This document shows positions 33,682 to 42,987 of a DNA stretch of 64,000 nucleotides, piece after piece; position 1 is the stretch's first letter, and the number at the start of each line of letters is the position of its first letter. Source of the stretch: Stutzerimonas stutzeri (GTDB lineage Bacteria; Pseudomonadota; Gammaproteobacteria; Pseudomonadales; Pseudomonadaceae); assembly GCA_019056435.1 (NCBI GenBank), contig CP077641.1:1612001-1676000 (forward strand), read 5' to 3'. The notes under the pieces are model-generated. The model saw only the letters and a program-made list of their open reading frames with translations, was not told where the DNA came from and made no database searches. Position numbers and translations under genes: made by a program.

Positions 33682-35858
33682 GCCGTAGGCCCCTGGCGCA
33701 GCAGGTGCGCCACCATCCCGCGCAGCGGCGCCAATTGCCGGCAGATCAGGCCCAGCTGGGTCTGCAGCAGCCGGTGCGCGTCGTCCATCTCCTCCGGTGC
33801 CTGCTCGAGCTGCTGGGCGAGCGCTTCCTCGGCCTCGCTGTACACCGCGACGGGCTGGTTGTCCTGCAGCGCCTTGGCCAGCTCGTCGAGGCTCGTCGCC
33901 AGGCGCGCCGCTGCGTCCTCGAGCATGGCATCCCGGGCATCGTCCGGCAGGCTTTCGCGATGGGCACCCAGGCCCGACAGGTAATTGAGCAGCGTGTGCG
34001 AGAGGATCAGGAAGCGAAAGCCCGTCTCGGCATCTTTACGGAAGTGGCCGGGCTCCAGAAGCATGTTCGACAACGTGGTCGAGAGCGCGGCGTCGGCGTT
34101 GTGTGCGTTGCGTCGCGCCAGTCGATAGGCCAGATCGTCGCGCTTGCCGCTTTCGTACTGCGCCATGATCTGCCGTAGATAGTCAGCGCTGCGGCTGAGG
34201 GTGTTGGCCACCACCTGGTTCAGGCGGCGGCCTTGCCAGTCGGGGAGGATCAGGAATACCGCCGCGGCGGCGATCAGGCTGCCGATCAGGGTATCGACCA
34301 GTCGCGGCCAGAACAGCCCGTAACCGTCGCCGACCTGATTGAAACAGAACAGCACCAGCAGCGTGATGGCGGCGGTTGCCAGGGTGTAGCGGCTGCTGCG
34401 GGCGGCGAAGAACACCACGCCGGCGACCACGGCGAACAGTGCCTGCACCTGCTGGCTGGGGAAGAGATCGAATAGTGCCCAGCCGACGGCCAGGCCGAGC
34501 GCCGTTCCGGTGATGCGCTGGACCAGTTTGATCCGCGTCGCCCCATAGTTCGGCTGGCAGACGAAGACCGTGGTCAGCAGAATCCAGTAGCCCTGGTCCG
34601 GGTGGATGGTATGCAGCACGGCGTAGCCGGCCACCAGCGCCAGACTCATGCGCAGGGCGTGGCGGAATTGCAATGAGGTCGGCGTGAGCTGCAGACGGAT
34701 GCGCGCGAGCGCATCACGCAGCGACTGTGGCTCGCGATCGAGCAGGCTGCTGTCCTGCTCGCCTTCGAGCGCATCCGGGTTGCTGGCGCTGGCGAGCTGG
34801 CGCTGCATGTTGGCGAGGTTGCCGGACAGTGCACGCAGCGAGCGCAGCAACCCGCGCCAGGCAGGGTTGCTCTGCTGGCGAAGGTGTTCGAGCGAGGCTT
34901 CCAGGTCGGCCAGGGCCTGCGCATTCGCTTCGCTGTAGCGGAAGGGCTGGCGCAACTGGATGGCGTTCGCCAGTTCGGCGCACGCCACGCTCTGCAGGCG
35001 CAGCAGCCGTCCACAGCGGAACAGTACGTCGCTATGGAAGAAGGCCTCGGCCAACGCCTGATAGGGGTAATGCGACGAGCTGACCCGCTCGTGCAGGTCC
35101 TGGGCGAGGAAATACAGCTTCAGGTAGTGGCTGATCTTGACGCCCGGGCGACCGTTGCCCAGGCGATGCAACAGGGTTTCCTTGGTGGCGTTCAACGCGC
35201 TGACGACCCGACCGTTCTGCTGCGCCAGTTCCAGGCGGCGCTCCTCGACGTCCAGCTGCCGTACCGGTTCGAACAGAGCGGCCTTGAGCTTGAAATACTG
35301 CCCCAGCTCGCGATACAGGCGGGCCAGACTGTGCTGCACGGGCTGGTGTGCGAACAGTGCGTTCCAGACGATCGATAGCAGGCCGTACCAGGCGGCCCCC
35401 GCAAGCAGCAACAGCGGGTCGCGCCAGGGATGAAGGCCTGCGCCGCTGCGTTGATCGGCGGCGATCATGCTGTAGATGGATAGAATCAATGTGGCCTGGG
35501 CGATGGTCGCGTAGCGCTCACCCAGCGCGCCGAGCATCACCAGGCAGAACGCTGCCGCGGCCATGGCCAGCGCGAACACCCAGGGGTACGGAAACAGCAG
35601 CTTGACCGACGCCGCAGCAATGCTGAAGCAGAACAGCGTGACCAGCAGTGCCGAGAGACGGCCCAGCCAGCTGTCGTCCGTTTCGGCCAAGGCGCTGGCA
35701 ATAACCCCCAGAAACAGCGGGATGACCATCGACGGCTCGGCCAGATACCAGCTCAGGCCCATGCTCGACGCCAGCGCGATGGCGACGCGCAGGCTGTAGC
35801 CGAACTTGTCTAGCGCCCAGAGGCGCCGCAGGGAGTGGCTGAGCGAGGGTGAGCGCAT
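33672..35858 (-). CDS. yccS: YccS-family inner-membrane protein (FUSC domain)
   Basis: A 728-residue membrane protein with two clusters of about five hydrophobic helices separated by a long cytoplasmic helical domain, the YccS/FUSC architecture. Seen: LRVAIALASSMGLSWYLAEP at the start, then FRHALRMSLALVAGYAVLH and WILLTTVFVCQPNYGATR in the second half. Related proteins are thought to export aromatic acids or similar compounds (AaeB group), but the role of YccS is not established. Confidence 0.88.
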   Translation of the reverse strand: MRSPSLSHSLRRLWALDKFGYSLRVAIALASSMGLSWYLAEPSMVIPLFLGVIASALAETDDSWLGRLSALLVTLFCFSIAAASVKLLFPYPWVFALAMAAAAFCLVMLGALGERYATIAQATLILSIYSMIAADQRSGAGLHPWRDPLLLLAGAAWYGLLSIVWNALFAHQPVQHSLARLYRELGQYFKLKAALFEPVRQLDVEERRLELAQQNGRVVSALNATKETLLHRLGNGRPGVKISHYLKLYFLAQDLHERVSSSHYPYQALAEAFFHSDVLFRCGRLLRLQSVACAELANAIQLRQPFRYSEANAQALADLEASLEHLRQQSNPAWRGLLRSLRALSGNLANMQRQLASASNPDALEGEQDSSLLDREPQSLRDALARIRLQLTPTSLQFRHALRMSLALVAGYAVLHTIHPDQGYWILLTTVFVCQPNYGATRIKLVQRITGTALGLAVGWALFDLFPSQQVQALFAVVAGVVFFAARSSRYTLATAAITLLVLFCFNQVGDGYGLFWPRLVDTLIGSLIAAAAVFLILPDWQGRRLNQVVANTLSRSADYLRQIMAQYESGKRDDLAYRLARRNAHNADAALSTTLSNMLLEPGHFRKDAETGFRFLILSHTLLNYLSGLGAHRESLPDDARDAMLEDAAARLATSLDELAKALQDNQPVAVYSEAEEALAQQLEQAPEEMDDAHRLLQTQLGLICRQLAPLRGMVAHLLRQGPTAQG

Positions 35859-36054
35859 GCAAAGGGTCCGGCCGGCTGATGGAGAAACGGATTGGACGCG
35901 GTTCAGATGACGGCGTCACGACAAACGTAGCAAAGCTTATACCGACCACTGATCCCGCATCACCGGAACGAAACCGCATGGTCATCGTTTCGCCGTATTC
36001 GTCTGGCTTCATTCATGCCGCCCCTCCTTCCAATCTATAAACAGAGGACACCGC

Positions 36055-37533
36055 ATGAACCGTGAACATGATGCCAGCCGCCGCAGTCTGCTCAAGGGTG
36101 GCGCTGTTGCCGCTGTAGTCGCCACCACCCCATTTCTGGGCACGCTGCAGGCCTTCGCCGCGCGCAACGCCCAGGGTCGTAACGCAGGCGTGGTGCGCAG
36201 CAGCTACGGCCCGCTGCGCCCGACGCGTGATCTGTCCACCGGCCTGGAGCTGCTGCAACTGCCGGACGGCTTCCAATACAAGAGCTTCTCCTGGACCGGC
36301 GACATGATGGAAAACGGCCAACCGGTGCCGACGTCCCATGACGGCATGGGTGTGATCGCGGTGCGCCGCGGCGCCAATGGCCCAGAAATTGTGCTGGTAC
36401 GCAACCATGAAGCCGGCACGGGCAGCCTGATCGAAGCCAACGGGATCTACGACGGCGTGACCCTCTCCAATGGCCAGCGCCCGGCCGGTGGTACCACCAA
36501 CCTGTATTTCTCCCGCGGCATCGACCAGCCGGTGCGCACCGTACCCAGCCTGGGTGGCACCCGCACCAACTGCGCCGGCGGTGTCACGCCCTGGGGTACC
36601 TGGTTGTCCTGCGAGGAAACCACGGCCGACTACACCAGCGTGGGCGGTCGCGCGCATGGTTATGTCTTCGAAGTCACAGCCGACCCGGCGTTGACCACCG
36701 GCCAGCCGATCGTCCAGATGGGCCGCTTCGCGCATGAGGCGGTCGCCGTCGACCCGCGCAACAGCTACGTCTACCTGACCGAGGACGCGCGCAACCGCGC
36801 TGGCTACTATCGCTACATCCCCACCGACGCCAGCCAGCAGCCTGGCTCTCTGGCCGCAGGCGGCATCCTCCAGGCGGCCCGTGTGCGCAACCGTGAACTG
36901 GTCGATCTGCACGCACCGCGGCAGGGCGACAGCTACCAGCTCGAATGGGTGGAGGTGGCGAACCCGGACCTCGAACCGCAGCCCGAAGGCAGCGGCCCCT
37001 ATGCACAGGCTCGCCGTGCGGGCGGCCTGAGCATGAGTCGTGGCGAAGGCATCTGGTACAGCGAAGGCAAGCTCTACATCGTCGACACCAGTGCCGGTAC
37101 CGATGCCCAAGGTCGCGCCGGCTATGGCCGCGGCGCGGTGTGGATGCATGACCTGGCGACCGATCGGCTGACCTGCATCTTCGCCTCGACCGACGCCGAG
37201 ATCGCCAACAACCCGGACAACGTGACTGTCAGCCCGCGCGGCGGCGTGCTGCTCTGCGAAGACGGCGGCGGTGTGCAGGACATGTACGGCTTCGGCGAAC
37301 GTCTGCTGGGCCTGACCGACGCGGGCGAGGCCTACATCTTCGCCAAGAACAACGTGGTCTTCGACGACGTCCAGGCCGCTGCGGCCGGCAAGAAGGTTTC
37401 CGGCGGCGACTACCGCAACCGCGAGTTCTGCGGTGCCTGCTTCGATCCGACCGGGCATTTCCTGTTCGTCAACATCCAGACCCCCGGCATCACGTTCGCC
37501 ATTTGGGGCCCCTGGGCCCGCGGTTCGCTGTAA
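36055..37533 (+). CDS. PhoX-family (DUF839) Tat-exported protein
   Basis: A 492-residue beta-propeller-type protein of the PhoX/DUF839 group. The twin-arginine signal SRRSLLKGGAVAAVVA predicts export in folded form. Family motifs include VRNHEAG, GGTRTNCAGGVTPWGTWLSCEE and LLCEDGGGVQDM. PhoX proteins are Ca/Fe-dependent alkaline phosphatases, but this shorter subgroup is often annotated only by fold, so phosphatase activity is inference. A terminator-like stem follows. Confidence 0.85.
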   Translation: MNREHDASRRSLLKGGAVAAVVATTPFLGTLQAFAARNAQGRNAGVVRSSYGPLRPTRDLSTGLELLQLPDGFQYKSFSWTGDMMENGQPVPTSHDGMGVIAVRRGANGPEIVLVRNHEAGTGSLIEANGIYDGVTLSNGQRPAGGTTNLYFSRGIDQPVRTVPSLGGTRTNCAGGVTPWGTWLSCEETTADYTSVGGRAHGYVFEVTADPALTTGQPIVQMGRFAHEAVAVDPRNSYVYLTEDARNRAGYYRYIPTDASQQPGSLAAGGILQAARVRNRELVDLHAPRQGDSYQLEWVEVANPDLEPQPEGSGPYAQARRAGGLSMSRGEGIWYSEGKLYIVDTSAGTDAQGRAGYGRGAVWMHDLATDRLTCIFASTDAEIANNPDNVTVSPRGGVLLCEDGGGVQDMYGFGERLLGLTDAGEAYIFAKNNVVFDDVQAAAAGKKVSGGDYRNREFCGACFDPTGHFLFVNIQTPGITFAIWGPWARGSL

Positions 37534-37649
37534 TCCGCTCCCGAGGCGAGCCGAGCGACAGGATGTCGTTGGGTTCGCCGGTCGCGCCGCTCGCTTCGAT
37601 GCATCGAGCAAGGCGCGGATGCTCTACGGAACGGGCAATCCGTTTCGCA

Positions 37650-37684
37650 ACGAGCCTGCACGCGAGGAGGCGGCAGGCTCGTTA
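37650..37684. terminator. Stem-loop between phoX-like gene and dbpA
   Basis: Eleven-base perfect arms AACGAGCCTGC and GCAGGCTCGTT with a 13-base loop, between convergent genes. The flanking T content is modest. Confidence 0.7.
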
Positions 37685-37698
37685 TTTCCCGGTTTTGC

Positions 37699-39077
37699 TC
37701 AAAGCGTGCGGACCTTCAGCGAGCGGCCCTTGATCTTGCCGGCATTGAGGCTATTCAGGGCCTGCTTGGCGACGTCTCGCTCGACGGCGACGAACGCCTG
37801 AAAGTCGAAGATCGCGATCTTGCCCACCTGCGTGCCTGGAAGCCCCGCATCGCCCGTCAGCGCGCCGAGGATGTCGCCGGGGCGCAGCTTGTCCTTGCGG
37901 CCGGCCGCGATGCACAGCGTGACCATGGGCGGCTGCAACGGGCTGCCTGGTTGCACCTTCAGGTCGCTCAAGGACTGCCAGTTGAGCGGCGCTTTCTGCC
38001 GATCCTCGATAGCCTGGGCGCGGTGGGCTTCGGCAGGCGCAACGAGGCTGATGGCGATGCCTTTCCTGCCGGCCCGCCCGGTGCGGCCAACGCGGTGGAT
38101 ATGGATTTCCGAGTCGCGCGCCAGCTCGACGTTGATCACCATGTCCAGCGCGTCGATATCCAGCCCGCGGGCGGCGACATCGGTTGCGACCAGCACCGAC
38201 AGGCTGCGGTTGGCGAACATGGCCAGGACCTGATCGCGGTCGCGCTGCTCGAGGTCGCCGTTGAGCGCCATGGCGGAAATGCCCTTTGCGGTAAGCGCAT
38301 CGACCAGTTCCTGGCATTGCTGCTTGGTGAAGCAGAAGGCTACGCAGGACTCCGGACGAAAGCTGCCCAGGATGCGAACGACCGCCTGCATGCGCGCTTC
38401 GGGGTCGATTTCGTAGAAGCGCTGCTCGATCTGCGTGTCGTCATGCAGCGCTTCGACCTTGACCTGCTGCGGATCGCGCATGAAGGTCGAGGCGAGTTGT
38501 TTGATGCCGGCCGGGTAGGTGGCCGAAAACAACAGGGTCTGCCGCTTGCTCGGGGTCTGCCCGATGATCTCGGCGATGGCGTCGTAGAACCCCATGTCGA
38601 GCATCCGATCGGCTTCGTCGAGTACCAGCTTGTCCAGGCCGTCGAGTTTCAGCGAGCCCTTTTTCAAGTGTTCCTGGACGCGCCCGGGCGTGCCGACGAT
38701 CACATGCGCGCCGTGTTCGAGCGAGCCGATCTGCGGGCCGATGGAAACGCCGCCGCAGAGCGTGAGGATCTTAATGTTGTCGGCCGAGCGGGCCAGCCGG
38801 CGAAGCTCCTTGGCCACCTGATCGGCCAGCTCACGCGTCGGGCAAAGCACCAGCGCCTGGCAGCCGAAATAACGTGGATTGATGGGCTCCAGCAGGGCGA
38901 TGCCGAACGCGGCTGTCTTGCCGCTGCCGGTCTTGGCCTGGGCGATGAGGTCCATGCCCTTGAGCATGACCGGCAGGCTCTGCGCCTGGATCGGCGTCAT
39001 CTCGAGGTAGCCGAGCGTCTCCAGGTTGGCCAGCGTGGCGGGGCTGAGGGGAGGGTGGCGAATGCGGAACGGGGCAC
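37699..39077 (-). CDS. dbpA: DEAD-box RNA helicase DbpA (frameshift near start)
   Basis: Ribosome-assembly helicase with motifs MTPIQAQSLPVML (Q region), [31 protein letters not shown] and [13 protein letters not shown]. The C-terminal RNA-binding domain (TLCIAAGRKDKLRPGDILGALTG, RSLKVRTL) recognises 23S rRNA hairpin 92 in known DbpA. An open frame with an ATG starts only at 39000. Upstream codons read LSPATLANLETLGYLE in frame, then FATLP one frame over. Adding one base to the four-base G run at 39048-39051 joins them and gives a GTG start at 39077. About 459 residues, the normal DbpA length. Confidence 0.88.
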
Positions 39078-39207
39078 GGCGATAATCTGCTGGAGGGACG
39101 GGCCAGCAGTCTAGCAGGCCGGTGGCGTCGGCGTGGCACCGCCGCGTGGCGAACCCCGGAGGCGAGGCGGGTCCGAAGGAAGGTCAGAAGAAACCCCGGA
39201 GGTCGTT

Positions 39208-39729
39208 TTGTCCCGTCTGCTGTTGCTGTTGAGTACCTTGACCCTTCCCGTCGTCGCCGCAGAGCCGACCCTGTTCGGGCGCTACGAACAGATCAAGATC
39301 GAAGAGATCGGCAAGACCCTGAAAGCCAAGATGGACACGGGGGCGATGACCGCCTCGTTGTCAGCGCGCGATATCGAGCGATTCGAGCGCGATGGCGAGG
39401 ACTGGGTGCGCTTTCGCCTGGCGGTCGAAGGGGCTGACGACACCCTGTACGAACAACCCCTGGCGCGCATCGCCGAAATCAAGACCCGCGCCGAGGAGCA
39501 ATCCGACCCGGACGATGACACCGACGCCGAGCGAGGTCCGGACGTCGCCGAACGGCCCGTGGTGCAGATGCAGCTGTGCATCGGCGATCAGCTACGCGAC
39601 GCCGAGGTCAACCTGACCGACCGTAGCCACTTCCGTTATCCCCTGCTGATCGGCGCCACGGCCATCCGCGATCTCGAGGCGGCCATCGATCCGGCGCAGA
39701 AGTACACAGCAGGCCGCCCGGCGTGCTGA
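39208..39729 (+). CDS. Exported retropepsin-like (RimB/PF05618-type) protein
   Basis: A 173-residue protein starting at TTG 39208, which follows GGAGG at five bases and gives a clean signal peptide (LLLLLSTLTLPVVA). The mature part contains KAKMDTGAMTASLSA, the aspartic-protease-like DTGA motif, and HFRYPLLIGATAIRD. Both are typical of the putative zinc/retropepsin-like protease family. RimB relatives act on RimK-modified S6 in the cytoplasm, but this copy is exported. Substrate unknown. Confidence 0.8.
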   Translation: MSRLLLLLSTLTLPVVAAEPTLFGRYEQIKIEEIGKTLKAKMDTGAMTASLSARDIERFERDGEDWVRFRLAVEGADDTLYEQPLARIAEIKTRAEEQSDPDDDTDAERGPDVAERPVVQMQLCIGDQLRDAEVNLTDRSHFRYPLLIGATAIRDLEAAIDPAQKYTAGRPAC

Positions 39730-40217
39730 GCCCTCCAACCTGTCGAATGACGGCGCGTCCGCCCACCTGGCGGCAGGCGCGCCGCGGCGTTGCTCCCGTT
39801 TTTTTAATTAATAGCTTTTTATATGGCGCGGCCACAGATAATCAGTGGCTTGCCTGCAATTAATTGATATTGGTTTTTGTCGTAATTGCGCTATTAAGTC
39901 GGGCGGCCGATTAGTCTGCAGATTAAAAATCAATATTTAATTGGTCGAGGGAGTTTCTAAATCGAGGTTGGAGCTGTTTGATTCACTTGCCTTGCCGCCT
40001 TCCCGCTGCCGGTGACTGGCGAGTCGGGCCCCGTGGCGCTTGGTGCGCCTCTCGCCATAGCGTCACGAGGCGCAGCAGACAGCCTCTCGGAGCGGGCTCA
40101 GGAGGCGATCCAGAGCGCTTGTCAGACTAAAGTCGGGGCTTTCTTTCCGTCGCGCATCCTTGCTAAATTCAGGCTGTGGTTTCCTTCACCTGTAATAACA
40201 ATAAGACGGAGAACGTC
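39730..40217. other. AT-rich intergenic region before the DUF4212/symporter pair
   Basis: No supported gene in 488 bases. The part from about 39799 to 39960 is strikingly AT-rich (TTTTTTTAATTAATAG, TTAAAAATCAATATTTAATT) compared with its surroundings. It could be a promoter/UP-element region or a binding site for an H-NS-like silencer such as MvaT. I could not place a convincing -35/-10 pair. Confidence 0.6.
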
Positions 40218-40481
40218 ATGGCCGACGGCGACAAAACAAATGCTGCTGCGTACTGGAAGGCGAATGTTCGCCTCATAACATGGAGCTTGGTGGTCTGGGC
40301 TCTTGTCTCTTATGGCTTCGCCATTCTTCTGCGCCCTTTGCTGGCGGGTATCCCGGTCGGGGGGACTGACCTGGGTTTCTGGTTCGCTCAACAGGGTTCC
40401 ATCATCGTGTTCATTGCGATCATCTTCCACTACGCGTGGCGGCTGAACAAACTGGACAAGGAATTCGGGGTTGAGGAGTAA
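40218..40481 (+). CDS. DUF4212 small membrane subunit of a sodium:solute symporter
   Basis: An 87-residue protein with two transmembrane helices (LITWSLVVWALVSYGFAILL and IIVFIAIIFHYAWRL) and a DLGFWFAQQGSI linker, the DUF4212 pattern. Such proteins are nearly always encoded just before an SSS symporter, here five bases downstream. GGAG precedes ATG 40218. Confidence 0.9.
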   Translation: MADGDKTNAAAYWKANVRLITWSLVVWALVSYGFAILLRPLLAGIPVGGTDLGFWFAQQGSIIVFIAIIFHYAWRLNKLDKEFGVEE

Positions 40482-40486
40482 CCACC

Positions 40487-42256
40487 ATGAGCCAATATTG
40501 GATCAACATGCTGTTCGTGGGCGCCTCGTTCCTGCTCTATATCGGGATCGCGGTCTGGGCTCGCGCCGGGTCAACTAAAGAGTTCTATGTCGCTGGTGGG
40601 GGTGTTCACCCGGTAACCAACGGCATGGCAACGGCGGCAGACTGGATGTCTGCAGCTTCCTTCATTTCCATGGCCGGTCTGATCGCCTCTGGCGGTTACG
40701 CCACTTCGGTCTACCTGATGGGCTGGACTGGTGGCTACGTGCTGCTGGCCATGCTGCTGGCGCCCTACCTGCGCAAGTTCGGCAAGTTCACCGTACCGGA
40801 CTTCATCGGTGACCGTTTCTACAGCCGTGGCGCTCGTCTGGTAGCTGTCGTCTGCCTCATCCTCATCTCCGTTACCTACGTAATCGGTCAGATGGCTGGT
40901 GCTGGCGTGGCGTTCTCCCGCTTCCTGGAAGTGAGCAACTCCGCTGGTATCTGGATTGCTGCTGCCATCGTGTTCGCCTACGCGGTATTCGGCGGCATGA
41001 AGGGCATCACTTACACCCAGGTGGCGCAGTACGTGGTTCTGATCATTGCCTACACCATTCCGGCCGTGTTCATCGCCATGCAGCTGACTGGCAACCCGAT
41101 CCCGATGTTCGGCATGTTCAGCACCCATACCGAATCCGGTCTGCCGCTGCTGGAAAAACTGAACCAAGTGGTTACTGACCTCGGTTTCACCGCGTATACC
41201 GCTGACGTCGACAACAAGCTGAACATGTTCCTGTTCACCCTGTCGCTGATGATTGGTACCGCTGGTCTGCCGCACGTAATCATTCGCTTCTTCACCGTAC
41301 CCAAGGTAGCTGATGCCCGCTGGTCCGCTGGCTGGACCCTGGTCTTCATCGCTCTGCTGTACCTCACCGCCCCTGCCGTGGGCTCGATGGCGCGTCTGAA
41401 TCTGGTGAACACCATCTATCCAGAAGGCCCGGCTGCCGAAGCGATCCGTTACGAAGATCGTCCGGAGTGGGTGCAGACCTGGGAACGTACCGGTCTGATC
41501 CAGTGGGAAGACAAGAACAGCGATGGTCGCGTACAGATGTACAACGACGCCTCCGCTGCCTTCACTCCGACTGCGCAGGAGCGTGGCTGGAACGGCAACG
41601 AGCTGACCGTGAACAATGACATCATCGTTCTGGCCAACCCGGAAATCGCCAACCTGCCGGGCTGGGTCATCGGTCTGATCGCTGCGGGTGCTATTGCTGC
41701 TGCGCTCTCGACTGCTGCGGGTCTGCTGCTGGCGATCTCGTCTGCCATCAGTCATGACCTGATCAAGACACTCATCAATCCGAAGATCAGCGAGAAGAGC
41801 GAAATGCTGGCAGCCCGTCTGTCCATGACGGCCGCGATTCTGCTGGCAACCTGGCTGGGTCTGAACCCACCGGGCTTCGCCGCCCAGGTGGTTGCACTGG
41901 CGTTCGGTCTGGCGGCAGCGAGCCTGTTCCCGGCGCTGATGATGGGTATCTTCTCCAAGCGCGTGAACAGCAAGGGTGCTGTCGCCGGTATGCTGGTTGG
42001 TGTGATCTCCACCGCCGTGTACATCTTCCTGTACCTGGGCTGGTTCTTCATCCCGGGCACCGCAAGCATCCCGAACACGCCTGATCAGTGGTGGATGGGC
42101 ATCTCCCCGCAGGCCTTCGGTGCCGTGGGTGCGATTCTGAACTTCGCTGTTGCCTACGCCGTTTCGATGGCTACCGAGGCTCCGCCGCAGGAGATTCAGG
42201 ATCTGGTCGAGAGCGTTCGTACCCCGAAGGGTGCTGGCGTTGCGCTTGATCACTAA
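40487..42256 (+). CDS. Sodium:solute symporter family protein (VC_2705/ActP-like subgroup)
   Basis: A 589-residue inner-membrane symporter with about 13 helices. Key SSS stretches are NGMATAADWMSAASFISMAG, FVPDF-like FTVPDFIGDRFYSRGARL, GTAGLPHVIIRFFTV and AAGAIAAALSTAAGLLLAI. It belongs with the DUF4212-linked subgroup thought to take up acetate or other short carboxylates. Codon use differs from its neighbours: T-ending codons such as GCT, GGT, CGT and TCT are frequent, as in highly expressed genes. A strong terminator follows. Confidence 0.9.
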   Translation: MSQYWINMLFVGASFLLYIGIAVWARAGSTKEFYVAGGGVHPVTNGMATAADWMSAASFISMAGLIASGGYATSVYLMGWTGGYVLLAMLLAPYLRKFGKFTVPDFIGDRFYSRGARLVAVVCLILISVTYVIGQMAGAGVAFSRFLEVSNSAGIWIAAAIVFAYAVFGGMKGITYTQVAQYVVLIIAYTIPAVFIAMQLTGNPIPMFGMFSTHTESGLPLLEKLNQVVTDLGFTAYTADVDNKLNMFLFTLSLMIGTAGLPHVIIRFFTVPKVADARWSAGWTLVFIALLYLTAPAVGSMARLNLVNTIYPEGPAAEAIRYEDRPEWVQTWERTGLIQWEDKNSDGRVQMYNDASAAFTPTAQERGWNGNELTVNNDIIVLANPEIANLPGWVIGLIAAGAIAAALSTAAGLLLAISSAISHDLIKTLINPKISEKSEMLAARLSMTAAILLATWLGLNPPGFAAQVVALAFGLAAASLFPALMMGIFSKRVNSKGAVAGMLVGVISTAVYIFLYLGWFFIPGTASIPNTPDQWWMGISPQAFGAVGAILNFAVAYAVSMATEAPPQEIQDLVESVRTPKGAGVALDH

Positions 42257-42301
42257 CTGATAATGCGCCAATTGTCAGACTTGGTCTGATGCTGAGTAGA
42301 G

Positions 42302-42332
42302 TCGGGCTTCCATATGGAAGCCCGATTTTTTT
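42302..42332 (+). terminator. Rho-independent terminator after the symporter gene
   Basis: Ten-base perfect stem TCGGGCTTCC/GGAAGCCCGA with an ATAT loop followed by seven T residues. The next gene starts 14 bases later. Confidence 0.93.
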
Positions 42333-42345
42333 AAGGAAGCTGTTT

Positions 42346-42864
42346 ATGATCTGGCATCTCATCGCTGCAATTGTCGCTGCTGTAGCAGGTGCGGGCATCG
42401 CGTTGCTGTTGCGCTCCCTTACTCGAAAGCGGCTGCCGAAGTGGATCATCCCGGTGTTCGCCGGCCTTGGCATGTTCAGCTATACGGTCTATTACGAGTA
42501 CAGCTGGTTTGACGCCAAGCAGGCACGGTTGCCGGAGGGCGCCGTGGTGGTAGCGAGTGAAGAGGGCAGCATGCTGTGGCGGCCCTGGACGCTGGCCTAC
42601 CCCATGCCGCTGGTCTACACGGTGCTGGATCGAGCGAATGCGCAGATTCAGGACACCGATCAGGGGCGTGTGGCCCGGTTTGTCCTGTATCGCTTCGAGA
42701 AGCAACATCTGGTTTCTACCGTGAAGAGCCTGCCATACCAGGCCCTTTGCGCCGAACGCGTGATGTTCCAGCTTAATGACGCCGGCGAAGCCAAGGCGCA
42801 GAGCGTGGCCGAGCTGGACGAGCAGGGAGCGCTTTACCAGGCGATCTGCACCTCGGATCGTTAA
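42346..42864 (+). CDS. Conserved membrane-anchored protein of unknown function
   Basis: A 172-residue protein with two N-terminal hydrophobic helices (LIAAIVAAVAGAGIALLL, WIIPVFAGLGMFSYTVYY). A mostly hydrophilic domain follows, with EEGSMLWRPWTLAYPMPLVYTVLD and VKSLPYQALCAERVMFQ. AAGGAAG lies upstream of ATG 42346, directly after the symporter terminator, so it depends on read-through or its own promoter. I recognise no family. Confidence 0.75.
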   Translation: MIWHLIAAIVAAVAGAGIALLLRSLTRKRLPKWIIPVFAGLGMFSYTVYYEYSWFDAKQARLPEGAVVVASEEGSMLWRPWTLAYPMPLVYTVLDRANAQIQDTDQGRVARFVLYRFEKQHLVSTVKSLPYQALCAERVMFQLNDAGEAKAQSVAELDEQGALYQAICTSDR

Positions 42865-42905
42865 CGTCAAGGCCGCCATGAACGGGCGGCCGACCCGTCT
42901 AAACG

Positions 42906-42942
42906 CGACGCCCATCCTTCCCGGGATGGGCGTCGTTTCGTT
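42906..42942 (+). terminator. Terminator hairpin before the exonuclease gene
   Basis: Twelve-base perfect arms CGACGCCCATCC and GGATGGGCGTCG (42906-42917, 42924-42935) followed by TTTCGTTTCT. A smaller GGCCGCC/GGCGGCC hairpin precedes it near 42872-42891. It serves the upstream plus-strand gene and is convergent with the exonuclease gene. Confidence 0.8.
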
Positions 42943-42987
42943 TCTGGCTTGAATCGAGCCGTCGAGCAACGGCGGCCGGCTGAGGCG

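Noticed and set aside
40141-40217. A -35/-10 pair (TTGCTA, TAATAA) before the DUF4212 gene
   Set aside because: Spacing of 27 bases is far from the 16-19 expected.
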